DNA of 64,000 nt, from NCBI RefSeq assembly GCF_000239695.1, contig NZ_JH470338.1:248001-312000 (forward strand). The letters are read 5' to 3'. The notes beneath the pieces are model-generated. The model had not been told where the DNA came from. It made no database searches and saw nothing but the letters and a program-made list of their open reading frames with translations. The position numbers were made by a program, and so were the translations under genes. This document shows positions 36,240 through 45,286 of the stretch, in pieces (the first letter of the stretch is position 1; the number at the start of each line of letters is the position of its first letter). The DNA comes from Actinomyces graevenitzii C83. Lineage in GTDB: Bacteria > Actinomycetota > Actinomycetes > Actinomycetales > Actinomycetaceae.

Positions 36240-37463
36240 GTGTCCAAAGCACCGCGTAGTGACCAAGCCCGCCGCTTTTGGGGTGACGATGATAGCGCCA
36301 CCCCGATTTTGCACGTGGACATGGACGCATTCTTCGCCGCCGTAGAGCTACGCGAAAATCCCTCCCTGCGCGGCAAGCCAGTAATTGTGGGCGGATCTAA
36401 CGGCAGGGGAGTGGTGTGCGCGGCCACCTACGAGGCTCGCAGCTACGGCGTACATTCCGCCATGCCGGTAGGCCAAGCGCTGCGCCGCTGCCCCCAGGCC
36501 ATTGTGCTGCCGGTACGTCACCAGCTCTATAGTCAGGTATCCAAGCAGGTAATGGGTATTTTGGGGGCGATTACCCCGCAGCTAGAGCAGTTAAGCATTG
36601 ATGAGGCCTTTTTAGACGTTTCTGGCTCTAGACGCCGTCTAGGGAGTCCCAGCCAAATTGCTGCTAACCTGCGCCAGCAAATTTCCCAGCAGCTGGGGGT
36701 CACCGCCTCAGTAGGTATCGGCGCCAACAAACTAATCGCCAAACTGGCTTCCGCCCACGCCAAACCTGACGGGATGCTGCTTGTGCCCGCCAGTGCCACC
36801 CAAGAATTTTTGGACCTACTGCCGGTAGGAGCCATGTGGGGAGTAGGGGACAAAAGCGAGCGCAAACTACATGAGTGGGGTATCGACTCGGTAGTGGATC
36901 TGCGCCGCACCCCGCGCGCCCAGCTTGAGCGCATCCTGGGTAAAGCCGCCGCCTGGCACCTATATAACCTCAGTCGCGGCATTGATAACCGCCCGGTTAG
37001 CCCGGTGCGTGAAGAAAAATCCATCAGCACCGAAACCACTTTTGATACCTATATTCACGATCGCGCCCAAGCTAGGCAGGTACTGCTGGATCAGTGTCAC
37101 CAGTGCGCTATCCGCCTGCGCAAACACGGCTGGCAGGCGCGGGTAGTGGGAATAAAGGTGCGTGACGGCAATTTCAAGACTCTCACCCGCTCGCGTACCC
37201 TAGCTGAGCCTACAGATACAGCCCGTTATTTATGGGAGCAGGTTTCTGAGCTGTTTGCGGCGCTGCCGATGCCGCCCCAGGGGATCCGGCTGCTAGGGGT
37301 GCGCACTGAGTCTTTGGTGCGTGCCGACGGCGCCGTGCAGCTCAGCTTCGACAGTGACGAGCGCAGCGCTAAAACTGAAAAAGCTGCCGACGCGATCCGT
37401 GAACGCTGGGGGGCAGGCCTCATTGGCCCAGCTGCGCTGCTGGGGACGCCCAAACGCGACTAG
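36240..37463 (+). CDS. dinB: DNA polymerase IV (Y family)
   Basis: A translesion polymerase without proofreading. The 407-residue product has HVDMDAFFAAVE with the metal ligand Asp27, the catalytic LSIDEAFLDVSG with Asp121-Glu122, the helix-hairpin-helix GVGDKSERKLHEWGI, and the little-finger domain; a C-terminal beta-clamp motif is not obvious. The GTG at 36240 fits the leaderless promoter; an ATG at 36183 would extend into the divergent gene. I found no LexA box upstream. Confidence 0.93.
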   Translation: MSKAPRSDQARRFWGDDDSATPILHVDMDAFFAAVELRENPSLRGKPVIVGGSNGRGVVCAATYEARSYGVHSAMPVGQALRRCPQAIVLPVRHQLYSQVSKQVMGILGAITPQLEQLSIDEAFLDVSGSRRRLGSPSQIAANLRQQISQQLGVTASVGIGANKLIAKLASAHAKPDGMLLVPASATQEFLDLLPVGAMWGVGDKSERKLHEWGIDSVVDLRRTPRAQLERILGKAAAWHLYNLSRGIDNRPVSPVREEKSISTETTFDTYIHDRAQARQVLLDQCHQCAIRLRKHGWQARVVGIKVRDGNFKTLTRSRTLAEPTDTARYLWEQVSELFAALPMPPQGIRLLGVRTESLVRADGAVQLSFDSDERSAKTEKAADAIRERWGAGLIGPAALLGTPKRD

Positions 37464-37640
37464 TGCATAAAACTACTAGTACATAAGCTGCGCGCGTATA
37501 ACTGGCACGGGCGTAGTTAAGCCGCTAAGCGCGAGTAAGCTGTGGGTTTAGGTTCCAGTTTTTAGCCGTCCCTGCACACTAAGGTGACAGCGAGACTTAA
37601 GCCGGCCTAGAGTTTGGGTAAATAGAGAGGGTGAACAAAC

Positions 37641-38024
37641 ATGGCACTATCAGAACGGGAAAAGGAAGTCCTGCGTGACCTTGAAGCGCAGCTGGGTAGC
37701 ACGGATCCGGACCTGGCTGCCTCTATGTCTGACGCCATGGATGAGCGCTCTGAACTTGGCTGGCGGCCTTCGCCGCGCCACGTTGGCATGGGTGTTTTTG
37801 CGGTTATCGTCGCTTTTACAGGCATGATCGCCTGCGTGGCCTTCTTCCACTCAGTGTGGTCGGTACTAGGGGCCTTGATTTGCTTTGGCCTGGCCGTATG
37901 GGGCGTGGTGATCGCACTAACCAACGCCAACACCCTAAGTAAGGGTGGCACTAAGGCTGCCAAGGCTAAGAAATCTAGCTTCATGGCTCGCCAAGAGGAG
38001 CGCTGGGACAAGCGCAACTCCTGA
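37641..38024 (+). CDS. DUF3040 membrane protein
   Basis: The 127-residue protein starts MALSEREKEVLRDLEAQL, the hallmark of DUF3040, followed by two membrane helices (about 52-72 and 75-95) and a Lys/Arg-rich tail. Such proteins are found upstream of mraZ in many actinobacteria, but their function is unknown. GAGAGGGTGA lies before the ATG. It follows dinB after 177 bp with no other gene and is closed by a strong terminator. Confidence 0.88.
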   Translation: MALSEREKEVLRDLEAQLGSTDPDLAASMSDAMDERSELGWRPSPRHVGMGVFAVIVAFTGMIACVAFFHSVWSVLGALICFGLAVWGVVIALTNANTLSKGGTKAAKAKKSSFMARQEERWDKRNS

Positions 38025-38077
38025 GCTCCCATAGCCCATCTGGGCGCCCAGGTCTAGCACCAAATTTTCCCTCCACA

Positions 38078-38108
38078 ACGCACCCCGACCAGGTCGGGGT
38101 GCGTTTTT
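38078..38108 (+). terminator. Strong intrinsic terminator before the dcw cluster
   Basis: ACGCACCCCGACC and GGTCGGGGTGCGT form a 13-bp perfect repeat around a single A, followed by a T-run. It separates the DUF3040 gene from mraZ. Confidence 0.9.
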
Positions 38109-38202
38109 GTTGAAGACGCACAAAGCAGTTTTTAGCTTTTGTATGTTTTGCACAACTTAGCTCAAAGTTACAACCGTGTAATTTACCAAAATGTAGTAAT
38201 TG

Positions 38203-38232
38203 GTGGGGGGAAGTGGGGTATTGTGGAGGGGT
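38203..38232 (+). promoter_or_regulatory. MraZ operator repeats
   Basis: GTGGG, GTGGG and GTGGA begin at 38203, 38213 and 38223, exactly 10 bp apart, like the direct TGGGN repeats with 5-bp spacers bound by MraZ. They sit 27 nt before the mraZ start, so autorepression of the dcw cluster is likely. Confidence 0.75.
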
Positions 38233-38258
38233 CAAATAGTGCGGCGGAGGGAGCGTCC

Positions 38259-38690
38259 ATGTTCATGGGCTCTTACTCCCCGAGGCTAGATGACAAAGGA
38301 CGCTTAATCCTGCCAGCTAAGTTCCGTGAGGAGCTGAGCGATGGGCTAGTTCTTACGCGCGGCCAAGAGCGTTGTCTCTACGCCTTCCCTATGCGTGAGT
38401 TCGAGCGCATGTACGCCCAGCTACAAGCGGCACCTATCTCTCAGAAACGAGCTCGCGACTACATGCGTGTCATGCTCTCCGGAGCTGACCAGCAAACTCC
38501 TGACAAGCAGGGGCGTATAACAATCGCGCCGCCCCTGCGGGCTTATGCCTCACTGAGTCGGGAGCTAGCGGTCAACGGTGTTGGTTCGCGACTGGAAATC
38601 TGGGATGCGGCAACTTGGGATGCTTACCTAGCGGAACAAGAAAGCGTCTTCGCCTCCACTGCGGAAGAGATCATCCCAGGTTTCTTCTAA
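38259..38690 (+). CDS. mraZ: Division/cell wall cluster regulator MraZ
   Basis: MraZ is a ring-forming AbrB-like DNA-binding protein that controls the dcw operon. The 143-residue protein has two tandem repeats, the first with [17 protein letters not shown] and the second with [17 protein letters not shown]. The ATG at 38259 has GGAGGGAG upstream and lies close to the operator repeats; the frame extends up to 38139 but that part is the promoter. A 137-bp gap before rsmH holds no gene. Confidence 0.96.
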   Translation: MFMGSYSPRLDDKGRLILPAKFREELSDGLVLTRGQERCLYAFPMREFERMYAQLQAAPISQKRARDYMRVMLSGADQQTPDKQGRITIAPPLRAYASLSRELAVNGVGSRLEIWDAATWDAYLAEQESVFASTAEEIIPGFF

Positions 38691-38827
38691 CCCTGTTGCT
38701 TGAGGCCTGAGCCTGAACGCTCCGAGTTCACTTCCCCGATCTCGGATCGACGGGCGCAGACCTGAGGCCGCAGAATTCCCCGTTCCCTTCGTACTGTGCC
38801 CGACTTATACCCTCAGATAGGACAGCT

Positions 38828-39838
38828 ATGGAACACATTGGTGTTTTACATACACCGGTCCTACTTGAGCGCTGTCTAGATCTGCTTGCAGGAGCCTTCA
38901 CCAGCCAAAACCCGGTGATGATTGACTGCACTTTGGGTATGGGTGGGCACAGCGAAGGGGCCTTGGAGCGGTTTGAAAACTTAACCGTAATAGGTATCGA
39001 TCGTGACCCGCAGGCCATTGCTTTGGCTAGCGAGCGCTTAAAGCGTTTCGGAAGTCGTTTTCAGGCAGTGCACACCACTTATGACCACATTGATGAGGTA
39101 GCTCGTCTTTATGGTCACGGTGGTTACGTCGACGGCGTGCTAATGGATCTGGGCGTGTCTTCCCTTCAGCTAGATGAAGTTGAGCGCGGCTTTTCCTATG
39201 CCCACGACGCAGCCTTGGACATGCGCATGGATCAAAGCAGCGGGGTTAGCGCCCAGCAGCTGCTTGATACCGCTAGTGTCCAGGAGCTGACCCGCTACTT
39301 GCGTGAATACGGCGAGGAACGGTTTGCCAGCAAAATCGCCAGCGCCATTGTGCGCCGTCGTGAAGCTGGCAAGCGCGTAACTTCTACCGGTGAACTAGTT
39401 CAACTGGTGCGTGACGCATTACCAGCAGCAGCTAAACGTACAGGAGGTAACCCTGCTAAGCGTACTTTCCAAGCTTTGCGTATAGCCGTTAATAACGAGC
39501 TTGAAGTCCTTTCCAGCGCAATCGTTAGCGCAGTTGATGTACTGCGTGTGGACGGGCGGATTGTGGTTGAGTCTTACCAATCACTAGAAGACCGCATTGT
39601 TAAGCAAACATTCACAAAGGCTGCTTCCCTTGCAGCTCCCGTGGATATGCCTGTAGTGCCCGACGACGCTCTGCCCGTCGTCGAGTTACTTACCCGTGGC
39701 GCCGAACGCGCAGACGCTAAAGAACTGGAGCACAATTCCCGCTCCGCTTCAGTTCGCTTGCGTGCTGCTCGTAAATTGCGTCAAGTTCCCATCTCCCAAC
39801 ACATCTCCCTCAACACAAAGCAAAGGAAACACCGGTGA
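38828..39838 (+). CDS. rsmH: 16S rRNA (cytosine(1402)-N(4))-methyltransferase
   Basis: RsmH (MraW) methylates C1402 of 16S rRNA with SAM. The 336-residue protein carries the SAM loop TLGMGGHSEGAL, DLGVSSLQLD and the conserved end AARKLRQVPIS. AGG lies 6 nt before the ATG. Its TGA overlaps the GTG of the ftsL-like gene. Confidence 0.96.
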   Translation: MEHIGVLHTPVLLERCLDLLAGAFTSQNPVMIDCTLGMGGHSEGALERFENLTVIGIDRDPQAIALASERLKRFGSRFQAVHTTYDHIDEVARLYGHGGYVDGVLMDLGVSSLQLDEVERGFSYAHDAALDMRMDQSSGVSAQQLLDTASVQELTRYLREYGEERFASKIASAIVRRREAGKRVTSTGELVQLVRDALPAAAKRTGGNPAKRTFQALRIAVNNELEVLSSAIVSAVDVLRVDGRIVVESYQSLEDRIVKQTFTKAASLAAPVDMPVVPDDALPVVELLTRGAERADAKELEHNSRSASVRLRAARKLRQVPISQHISLNTKQRKHR

Positions 39839-40263
39839 GTAGTTCAGCTGCCCTCAAAACTGAGCCTGTAAAGGCTAAGCGTGCTGCCTCCCGTGCCAGT
39901 GAAGCAGCGCCCTCGCAACAGCCAAAACTGTCCGTAGTAGCTGGGATCGCCCCAGCTCAGCGTCGTCACCTGGGAGTAATCATGATGGTTATTCTCGGTT
40001 TAGTTATCGCCATTGGTGGTCCGCTACTGGTTAGCGCCCGCACCACCTTTGAAGCGATTGAAACCTCGCGGCTAACCCAGGAACTGGAAGTAGCCCGCGA
40101 TCACACCACCACCTTGCGTCAGGAACTGGAAAAGGCTGAGTCTCCCGTAGTCATTGAACAGCGGGCCCGCTCCTTGGGTATGGTTCCGGCAGGTTCCTCC
40201 GGCGTAGTCCAGCTCGATAAGGGTCTTGTCAGCGGCGGCAGTACTTCAGATAGCGCTAAGTGA
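39835..40263 (+). CDS. ftsL: FtsL-like cell division protein
   Basis: A 142-residue bitopic protein: a cytoplasmic Ala/Lys-rich N-terminus, one membrane helix (about 46-70) and a short periplasm-facing coiled coil (LTQELEVARDHTTTLRQELE). By position between rsmH and ftsI and by topology it is FtsL, part of the FtsQLB-type complex that activates septal synthesis. Sequence is poorly conserved, as usual. GTG overlaps the rsmH stop. Confidence 0.82.
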   Translation: MSSSAALKTEPVKAKRAASRASEAAPSQQPKLSVVAGIAPAQRRHLGVIMMVILGLVIAIGGPLLVSARTTFEAIETSRLTQELEVARDHTTTLRQELEKAESPVVIEQRARSLGMVPAGSSGVVQLDKGLVSGGSTSDSAK

Positions 40264-40277
40264 CGCTAGCCGCCAGT

Positions 40278-40283
40278 TACACT
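40278..40283 (+). promoter_or_regulatory. Possible leaderless -10 box (TACACT) before ftsI
   Basis: TACACT ends 7 nt before the ftsI ATG at 40291 in the 27-nt gap after ftsL; no Shine-Dalgarno sequence is present. Confidence 0.4.
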
Positions 40284-40290
40284 GTTTCCT

Positions 40291-42219
40291 ATGCCTAGCC
40301 TTGGTAAAGAGTTTGATCGCCGTCAAGTACTAAAGTTCATTGGCGGCGGTTGCGCTACTTTAATCGCTGCGCGACTAGTACAACTACAGGTGTTAGAAGC
40401 CAAAGCCCTTAGCGAAGAGGGCGCCAGCGCTTACACCAAAGTAATTGAAAAACTAGCTCAGCGCGGACAGATCAAGGACCGTAAAGGACAGATACTGGCT
40501 GGCTCAACCATTACCTACGACGTCGGCGTAAACCAGATCAAACTGGGTAGTTACGTCCACACCTCACCATTTAAAAATGCCGATGGCTCCACTACATACA
40601 AAGTGGTGGGCTACGGACCGGCTGAAGTTGCCAAGCAGCTGGCGCCGATTTTGCAAATGGATCGCCACGAATTAGGTGGACAGCTCATCGGTGACTCCAC
40701 CTATAAGATCCTGGCCAAGGACATCACTCCTGACGAGTGGCGTTCAATCAAAGTGCTAGGGATCCCTGGTGTTGAGCCTGACTCCCATGTGCGCCGCACC
40801 TACCCCTCAGGGGCAGTGGCAGGCAACATTTTGGGCTACGTAATTGAGCAGGCTTTCTACACCTTCCAAGACGAATCCGGAAAAATGGTTGAGGTTAACC
40901 AAGATGACCTTACCGAAGCTCAGGCAAGCGCCATCAACTCCGGCACCCTATATGCCACGCGTGAGCTGCGTAACGTAGGCCAAGCCGGGCTGGAACTTAG
41001 CCGCAATAAAATCCTTACCGGCACCCGTGGGCTTGAACGTGTAGAAATTTCTATCAACTCAGACGTACTGCCAAACGGGGTTATTGAGGACAAGCCAGCC
41101 CGGCGTGGCCAAAACATCACCACTACCATTGACCGTGACCTGCAAATGCTGGCCCAAAAAGCGCTAGATGAGCATGTTAAAAAGATGGGTGCGCGCTGGG
41201 GCTCAGTGGTAGTTATGGATCCAGCTAGCGGTGACGTGTTGGTGCTAGCTGACTCTAACTCTGTGGATCCCTCCCAGCCATCTAAAACCCCTGAAGCTAA
41301 CCGCCGTTCACGCACCGTAGAAGCTGTCTTTGACCCCGGTAGCGTAGGCAAGGTGGTTACCTTTGCCGCCGCGCTAGACCAGGGCAAAATCACTCCCGAG
41401 CGCAGCTGGGTGGTGCCCGATGCTTGGACTAGCTCCAACGGGCAATCATTTAGCGACTCTCACGAGCACGAAACAAAGTCTTATACCGCCACCCAAATTT
41501 TGGCTGAATCATCCAATATCGGCACAATTTTCGTTGGCGACACTATTAGTGATGAAGTTCGTTATAACTACATGCGCAAATTCGGTTGGGGCAGCCTGAC
41601 CGGTATTGAAATGCCCTCCGAAAGCGCCGGTTTACTGACCTCCTATAGCAAGTGGGATGGGCGTCAGCGCTACACCACTATGTTTGGTCAAGGTGTCTCT
41701 ACCACTGCCTTGCAGGCCGTATCCACCCTGGCCACAGTGGCTAACAAGGGCGTGCGCGTACCCCCCAGGCTAATCAAGCAGTACACCGACTACACCGGTA
41801 AAGTCACCAAACCACAGGCTCCCACACCCACCAGGGTAATTAGTGAGGCTAGCGCGGCTACGCTAGAAAAAATGCTGGTCGCCGTCACCCAAAAGGGCGG
41901 TACTGCTGAAAGCGCTGCCATTAACGGCTATCAGGTGGCAGGTAAAACCGGTACCTCAGAAATTATTGGGGGAGAAGCCAGTGGTGGCACGGTGGCTTCT
42001 TTTGTGGGTTTCCTACCGGCCGGACTTTCTAAAGGTAAGCCGGCTGTGGCCGTGTCGGTGGTTATTTATGACCCGCAAGCCGCTATCTATGGCGGTGATG
42101 TAGCCGCGCCGGTATTTAGCCAGGTGGCCACCGCTGCTATGCATAACCTGGGCCTGGCTCCAGATCCGCAGCTGGTAGAGAAGAATCCCACTTCTAACCC
42201 GAGCCAAACTCCCAGCTAA
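40291..42219 (+). CDS. ftsI: Septal transpeptidase, penicillin-binding protein FtsI
   Basis: FtsI crosslinks septal peptidoglycan. The 642-residue class B PBP has an N-terminal membrane anchor, the pedestal domain, and the active-site triad: Ser351 in SVGK, SSN at 407-409 and KTGT at 552-555. A Ser/Pro/Gln-rich tail ends the protein. It belongs with FtsW as the septal synthase pair. There is no ribosome-binding site upstream. Confidence 0.96.
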   Translation: MPSLGKEFDRRQVLKFIGGGCATLIAARLVQLQVLEAKALSEEGASAYTKVIEKLAQRGQIKDRKGQILAGSTITYDVGVNQIKLGSYVHTSPFKNADGSTTYKVVGYGPAEVAKQLAPILQMDRHELGGQLIGDSTYKILAKDITPDEWRSIKVLGIPGVEPDSHVRRTYPSGAVAGNILGYVIEQAFYTFQDESGKMVEVNQDDLTEAQASAINSGTLYATRELRNVGQAGLELSRNKILTGTRGLERVEISINSDVLPNGVIEDKPARRGQNITTTIDRDLQMLAQKALDEHVKKMGARWGSVVVMDPASGDVLVLADSNSVDPSQPSKTPEANRRSRTVEAVFDPGSVGKVVTFAAALDQGKITPERSWVVPDAWTSSNGQSFSDSHEHETKSYTATQILAESSNIGTIFVGDTISDEVRYNYMRKFGWGSLTGIEMPSESAGLLTSYSKWDGRQRYTTMFGQGVSTTALQAVSTLATVANKGVRVPPRLIKQYTDYTGKVTKPQAPTPTRVISEASAATLEKMLVAVTQKGGTAESAAINGYQVAGKTGTSEIIGGEASGGTVASFVGFLPAGLSKGKPAVAVSVVIYDPQAAIYGGDVAAPVFSQVATAAMHNLGLAPDPQLVEKNPTSNPSQTPS

Positions 42220-42302
42220 TAAGCAGGTAAATAAGAGACTATTACCTAGGTGTGGCAAACCGATTGCCGCAGTTAACGGAAATAGCGCTAAATTAGGAAG
42301 CT

Positions 42303-43880
42303 ATGAGCATGAAAGCTTACGAAGAGACCGATGCGCTGCGCCCCACGCAGGTGGAGGGCGTACCCCTGGCTCAGTTTGTAAAGACCTTTGAGCTGCACGA
42401 GCTTGCCCCCGTTGGAGACCTGAAAGTAACGGGTGTAAGCGTTGACTCAAGTGATATTGCCCCGGGTGATCTCTTTGTTGCTATTGCTGGCCTGCGTTCA
42501 CATGGGGCTCGCTATGCTGCCGACGCCGTCTCGCGCGGGGCTGTAGCTGTGCTTACCGACGCCGCCGGTGTGCAGTACCTCGAAGGTCTAGAGGCTGCGG
42601 TAGTTACTAGCGAGCAGAATCTACGCGAACTAACCGCCAAGATTGCCGCCACTATCTATGACAATCCCAGCCAGAAGCTATTCGTAGCTGGGGTTACCGG
42701 CACCAACGGCAAGACCACCACCACCTTCTTGCTGCGCGCCATGCTCGACACCCACTTTGGGACTTCAGCCCTGGCTGGCACGGTTTTGCTAGGTGTTGGT
42801 GACGAACTTTACCCTTCCCCGCGCACCACCGTAGAGTCCCCGGTGCTCCAGCGTCTGCTGGCCACCGCCGTCGAGCGGGGAGCTAGCGCCGCCGTCGTAG
42901 AAACCTCCTCCCACGCCATTGCTCTTAACCGCGTGGACCAGGTGGCCTACGACGTCGTCGGCTTTACCAACCTGCAGCACGACCACCTGGACTTCCACCA
43001 CACCATGGAGGAGTACCTAGAGACCAAGGCACGCATTTTCACCCCCGAGCGTGCTCGCCACGCAGTTGTGTGCGTAGATGACGAATGGGGCGTCAAGCTA
43101 GCCGATATGTGCGCCCAGCGCGGTCTGCCTTTTGACACGGTCAGCGCCTACGCCGGTGAAGGCAAGGCCCACTGGTGGGTTAGCTCGGCGCACGCTTCGC
43201 TTAAGGACGTGGCCACCACCTTCGTGCTGCACGGGCCTGAAGGCGAAGAAATCAAGGCTTACTGCCCACTGCCGGGCCTAGTGAACGTACAAAATGCGGC
43301 CCTGGCCCTGGTCATGGCGCTACGTAGCGGGGTGAGCGTGGATGAAGCTGTTGAGGCCATGCGCCACGCCCACAACATTCCTGGACGTATGCAGCGCATC
43401 TCCAACCGCGACGGGGTACGCGCCCTGACCATCGTGGACTACGCCCACACCCCCGAGGCCCTACAGCTGGCCCTGGAAGCAGTACGTGAAATCACCCCCG
43501 GCAAGCTGATTATCGGCTTTGGTTCCGACGGCGACCGCGACAAGGGCAAGCGCCCGCTGCTGGGTGAAATTGCCGCCCGTGAAGCAGACCTGCTGGTAGT
43601 AACTGACGAAAACCCGCGCCACGAGGTAGCTAGCGAGATCCGCGCCGAAATTCTGGCCGGTGTGCGCAAGGTTCGCCCCGACTTTGCTGGCGTTGAAGAA
43701 ATCACCACCTGCCGCGCTGACGCTGTACGCCGCTGCGTAGAGATAGCCGGCCCTGGCGACACCGTAATCGTCACCGGTAAGGGCCACGAGCCCTACCAAG
43801 AAGTTGGCGACGACAAGATCCCTTACAACGACGCTCCGGTTATGGCCGCTGCGGTCGCTGACAAGTGGGGTGACAAATGA
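42303..43880 (+). CDS. murE: UDP-MurNAc-L-Ala-D-Glu ligase adding the third residue
   Basis: MurE adds the third peptide residue of the wall precursor. The 525-residue protein has the ATP loop GVTGTNGKTTT near 131, the carbamylated-lysine region and C-terminal domain with DENPRHE. Enzymes specific for meso-diaminopimelate carry DNPR at this place; here it is ENPR, so whether the residue is diaminopimelate, lysine or ornithine is uncertain. AGGAAG lies 3 nt before the ATG at 42303. Its stop overlaps the murF start (ATGA). Confidence 0.95.
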   Translation: MSMKAYEETDALRPTQVEGVPLAQFVKTFELHELAPVGDLKVTGVSVDSSDIAPGDLFVAIAGLRSHGARYAADAVSRGAVAVLTDAAGVQYLEGLEAAVVTSEQNLRELTAKIAATIYDNPSQKLFVAGVTGTNGKTTTTFLLRAMLDTHFGTSALAGTVLLGVGDELYPSPRTTVESPVLQRLLATAVERGASAAVVETSSHAIALNRVDQVAYDVVGFTNLQHDHLDFHHTMEEYLETKARIFTPERARHAVVCVDDEWGVKLADMCAQRGLPFDTVSAYAGEGKAHWWVSSAHASLKDVATTFVLHGPEGEEIKAYCPLPGLVNVQNAALALVMALRSGVSVDEAVEAMRHAHNIPGRMQRISNRDGVRALTIVDYAHTPEALQLALEAVREITPGKLIIGFGSDGDRDKGKRPLLGEIAAREADLLVVTDENPRHEVASEIRAEILAGVRKVRPDFAGVEEITTCRADAVRRCVEIAGPGDTVIVTGKGHEPYQEVGDDKIPYNDAPVMAAAVADKWGDK

Positions 43881-45286
43881 GTGGCATGTGCCGCGACGCC
43901 GCTTGGCTAGCTAGCGCCTGTGAAGGCCAGCTGGTGGGCCTTGAGGGCACTGAGCTAGTTAGCGCCCCGGTAGTTATTGACTCACGCAAGGTTAGTGACC
44001 ACGGCTGTTTTGTGGCCATTGTGGGTGAAAACGTAGATGGGCATGACTACGCGCCCGCCGCCTACAACTCCACCGAGGGGCTTGTGATTATCAGCTCCAA
44101 GGATCTGGACGTGCCCCACATTCGCGTCCAAGACACCGTTGATGCGCTAGGCAAAATTGCCTACAGCTACCTGCGTGAGATCCGCCAGTACCGTGAAGCT
44201 AACGGTTTGCCCTTTGATGTGGCCGGCGTAACTGGCTCGGTTGGTAAAACCACCACCAAGGATCTAACCCGCCAGATTTTTGCCTCCCAGGGCCCCACGG
44301 TAGCCCCGCAAGCCTCCTTCAATAACGAGATCGGCTTGCCGCTAACCATTTTGGAAGCCGATAACGACACCCGCTACCTGCTGCTAGAAATGGGTGCCTC
44401 GGGGCCTGGGCACATCGCCTACCTGACCGATATTGCCCCCCTGGACGTGGCCGCAGTGCTTATGGTGGGTCACGCCCACATGGGTGGTTTTGGTTCAGTT
44501 GAGGCTGTGGCTCGCGCTAAGAGCGAGATTATCCAGGGCCTGCGTAGCAGCGGGGTGGCGATTTTGAACGCTGACGACCCGCGTACCATGGCCATGGCTG
44601 AGCTAGCTCCCGGCCCGGTATTTAGCTTCTCGCCTTCTGGCGCCCCCGCTAACGTACGTGCCGACGACGTCGTCATTGGCCCTGACGGACGCGCCAGCTT
44701 CACCGCCCGCACCGCTGGCGCCAGTGCCCCAGTCCAGCTACAGCTAGTGGGCGCGCACCATGTGGCTAACGCCCTGGCGGCGCTAACCATTGCCCTAGTG
44801 GTGGGCATTGATCTGCAAGCCGCCGCCCAGGTGCTCAGCCAGGCGCAGGCACTTAGCCCGCACCGTATGGACGTGCGCAATCTAAGCGGACAGCTGCTGC
44901 TAATCGACGACTCTTACAACGCCAATATTGACTCCGTAACTGCCGCCCTAGTGGCACTTAAACAGCTGGCTGAGGGGCGCCGCAAGGTGTTTGTAGCCGG
45001 GCAGATGCTGGAGCTAGGCGACACCTCTGAGCAAGTGCATATGCGCACTGCCGAGCTGGCCCAACAGGCCGGGGTGAGCGACATTTTGGCCATTGGCGAA
45101 GCTGCCCGGCCTCTTGCCCGCCGCGCCCGCGAGTTAGGCATTGCCACCACTTACGTTGACGATGCTGATCAGGCCTTGGCCATGATCGATCAGATCGTGG
45201 CAGACTTCGATGCAGTGTTGGTTAAAGGGTCCCACTCCTCAGGGGCCTGGCGAATTGCCGACTATCTCAAGGAGGTTCGCGCCTAA
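43877..45286 (+). CDS. murF: UDP-MurNAc-tripeptide--D-Ala-D-Ala ligase
   Basis: MurF adds D-Ala-D-Ala to complete the pentapeptide. The 469-residue protein has the ATP loop GVTGSVGKTTTK near 117, NNEIGLPLT, and the C-terminal DDSYNANIDSV. ATG overlaps the murE stop, and mraY begins immediately after its own stop, so murE-murF-mraY are tightly coupled. Confidence 0.96.
   Translation: MSGMCRDAAWLASACEGQLVGLEGTELVSAPVVIDSRKVSDHGCFVAIVGENVDGHDYAPAAYNSTEGLVIISSKDLDVPHIRVQDTVDALGKIAYSYLREIRQYREANGLPFDVAGVTGSVGKTTTKDLTRQIFASQGPTVAPQASFNNEIGLPLTILEADNDTRYLLLEMGASGPGHIAYLTDIAPLDVAAVLMVGHAHMGGFGSVEAVARAKSEIIQGLRSSGVAILNADDPRTMAMAELAPGPVFSFSPSGAPANVRADDVVIGPDGRASFTARTAGASAPVQLQLVGAHHVANALAALTIALVVGIDLQAAAQVLSQAQALSPHRMDVRNLSGQLLLIDDSYNANIDSVTAALVALKQLAEGRRKVFVAGQMLELGDTSEQVHMRTAELAQQAGVSDILAIGEAARPLARRARELGIATTYVDDADQALAMIDQIVADFDAVLVKGSHSSGAWRIADYLKEVRA

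Noticed and set aside
36183..36240. LexA (SOS) box before dinB
   Set aside because: No match to the actinobacterial CGAAC-N4-GTTCG form was seen; the short intergenic stretch is filled by the two -10 boxes.
37459..37487. Direct repeat ACTAGT[GA]CATAA after dinB as an attachment site
   Set aside because: Two short copies 16 bp apart, no integrase or tRNA nearby.
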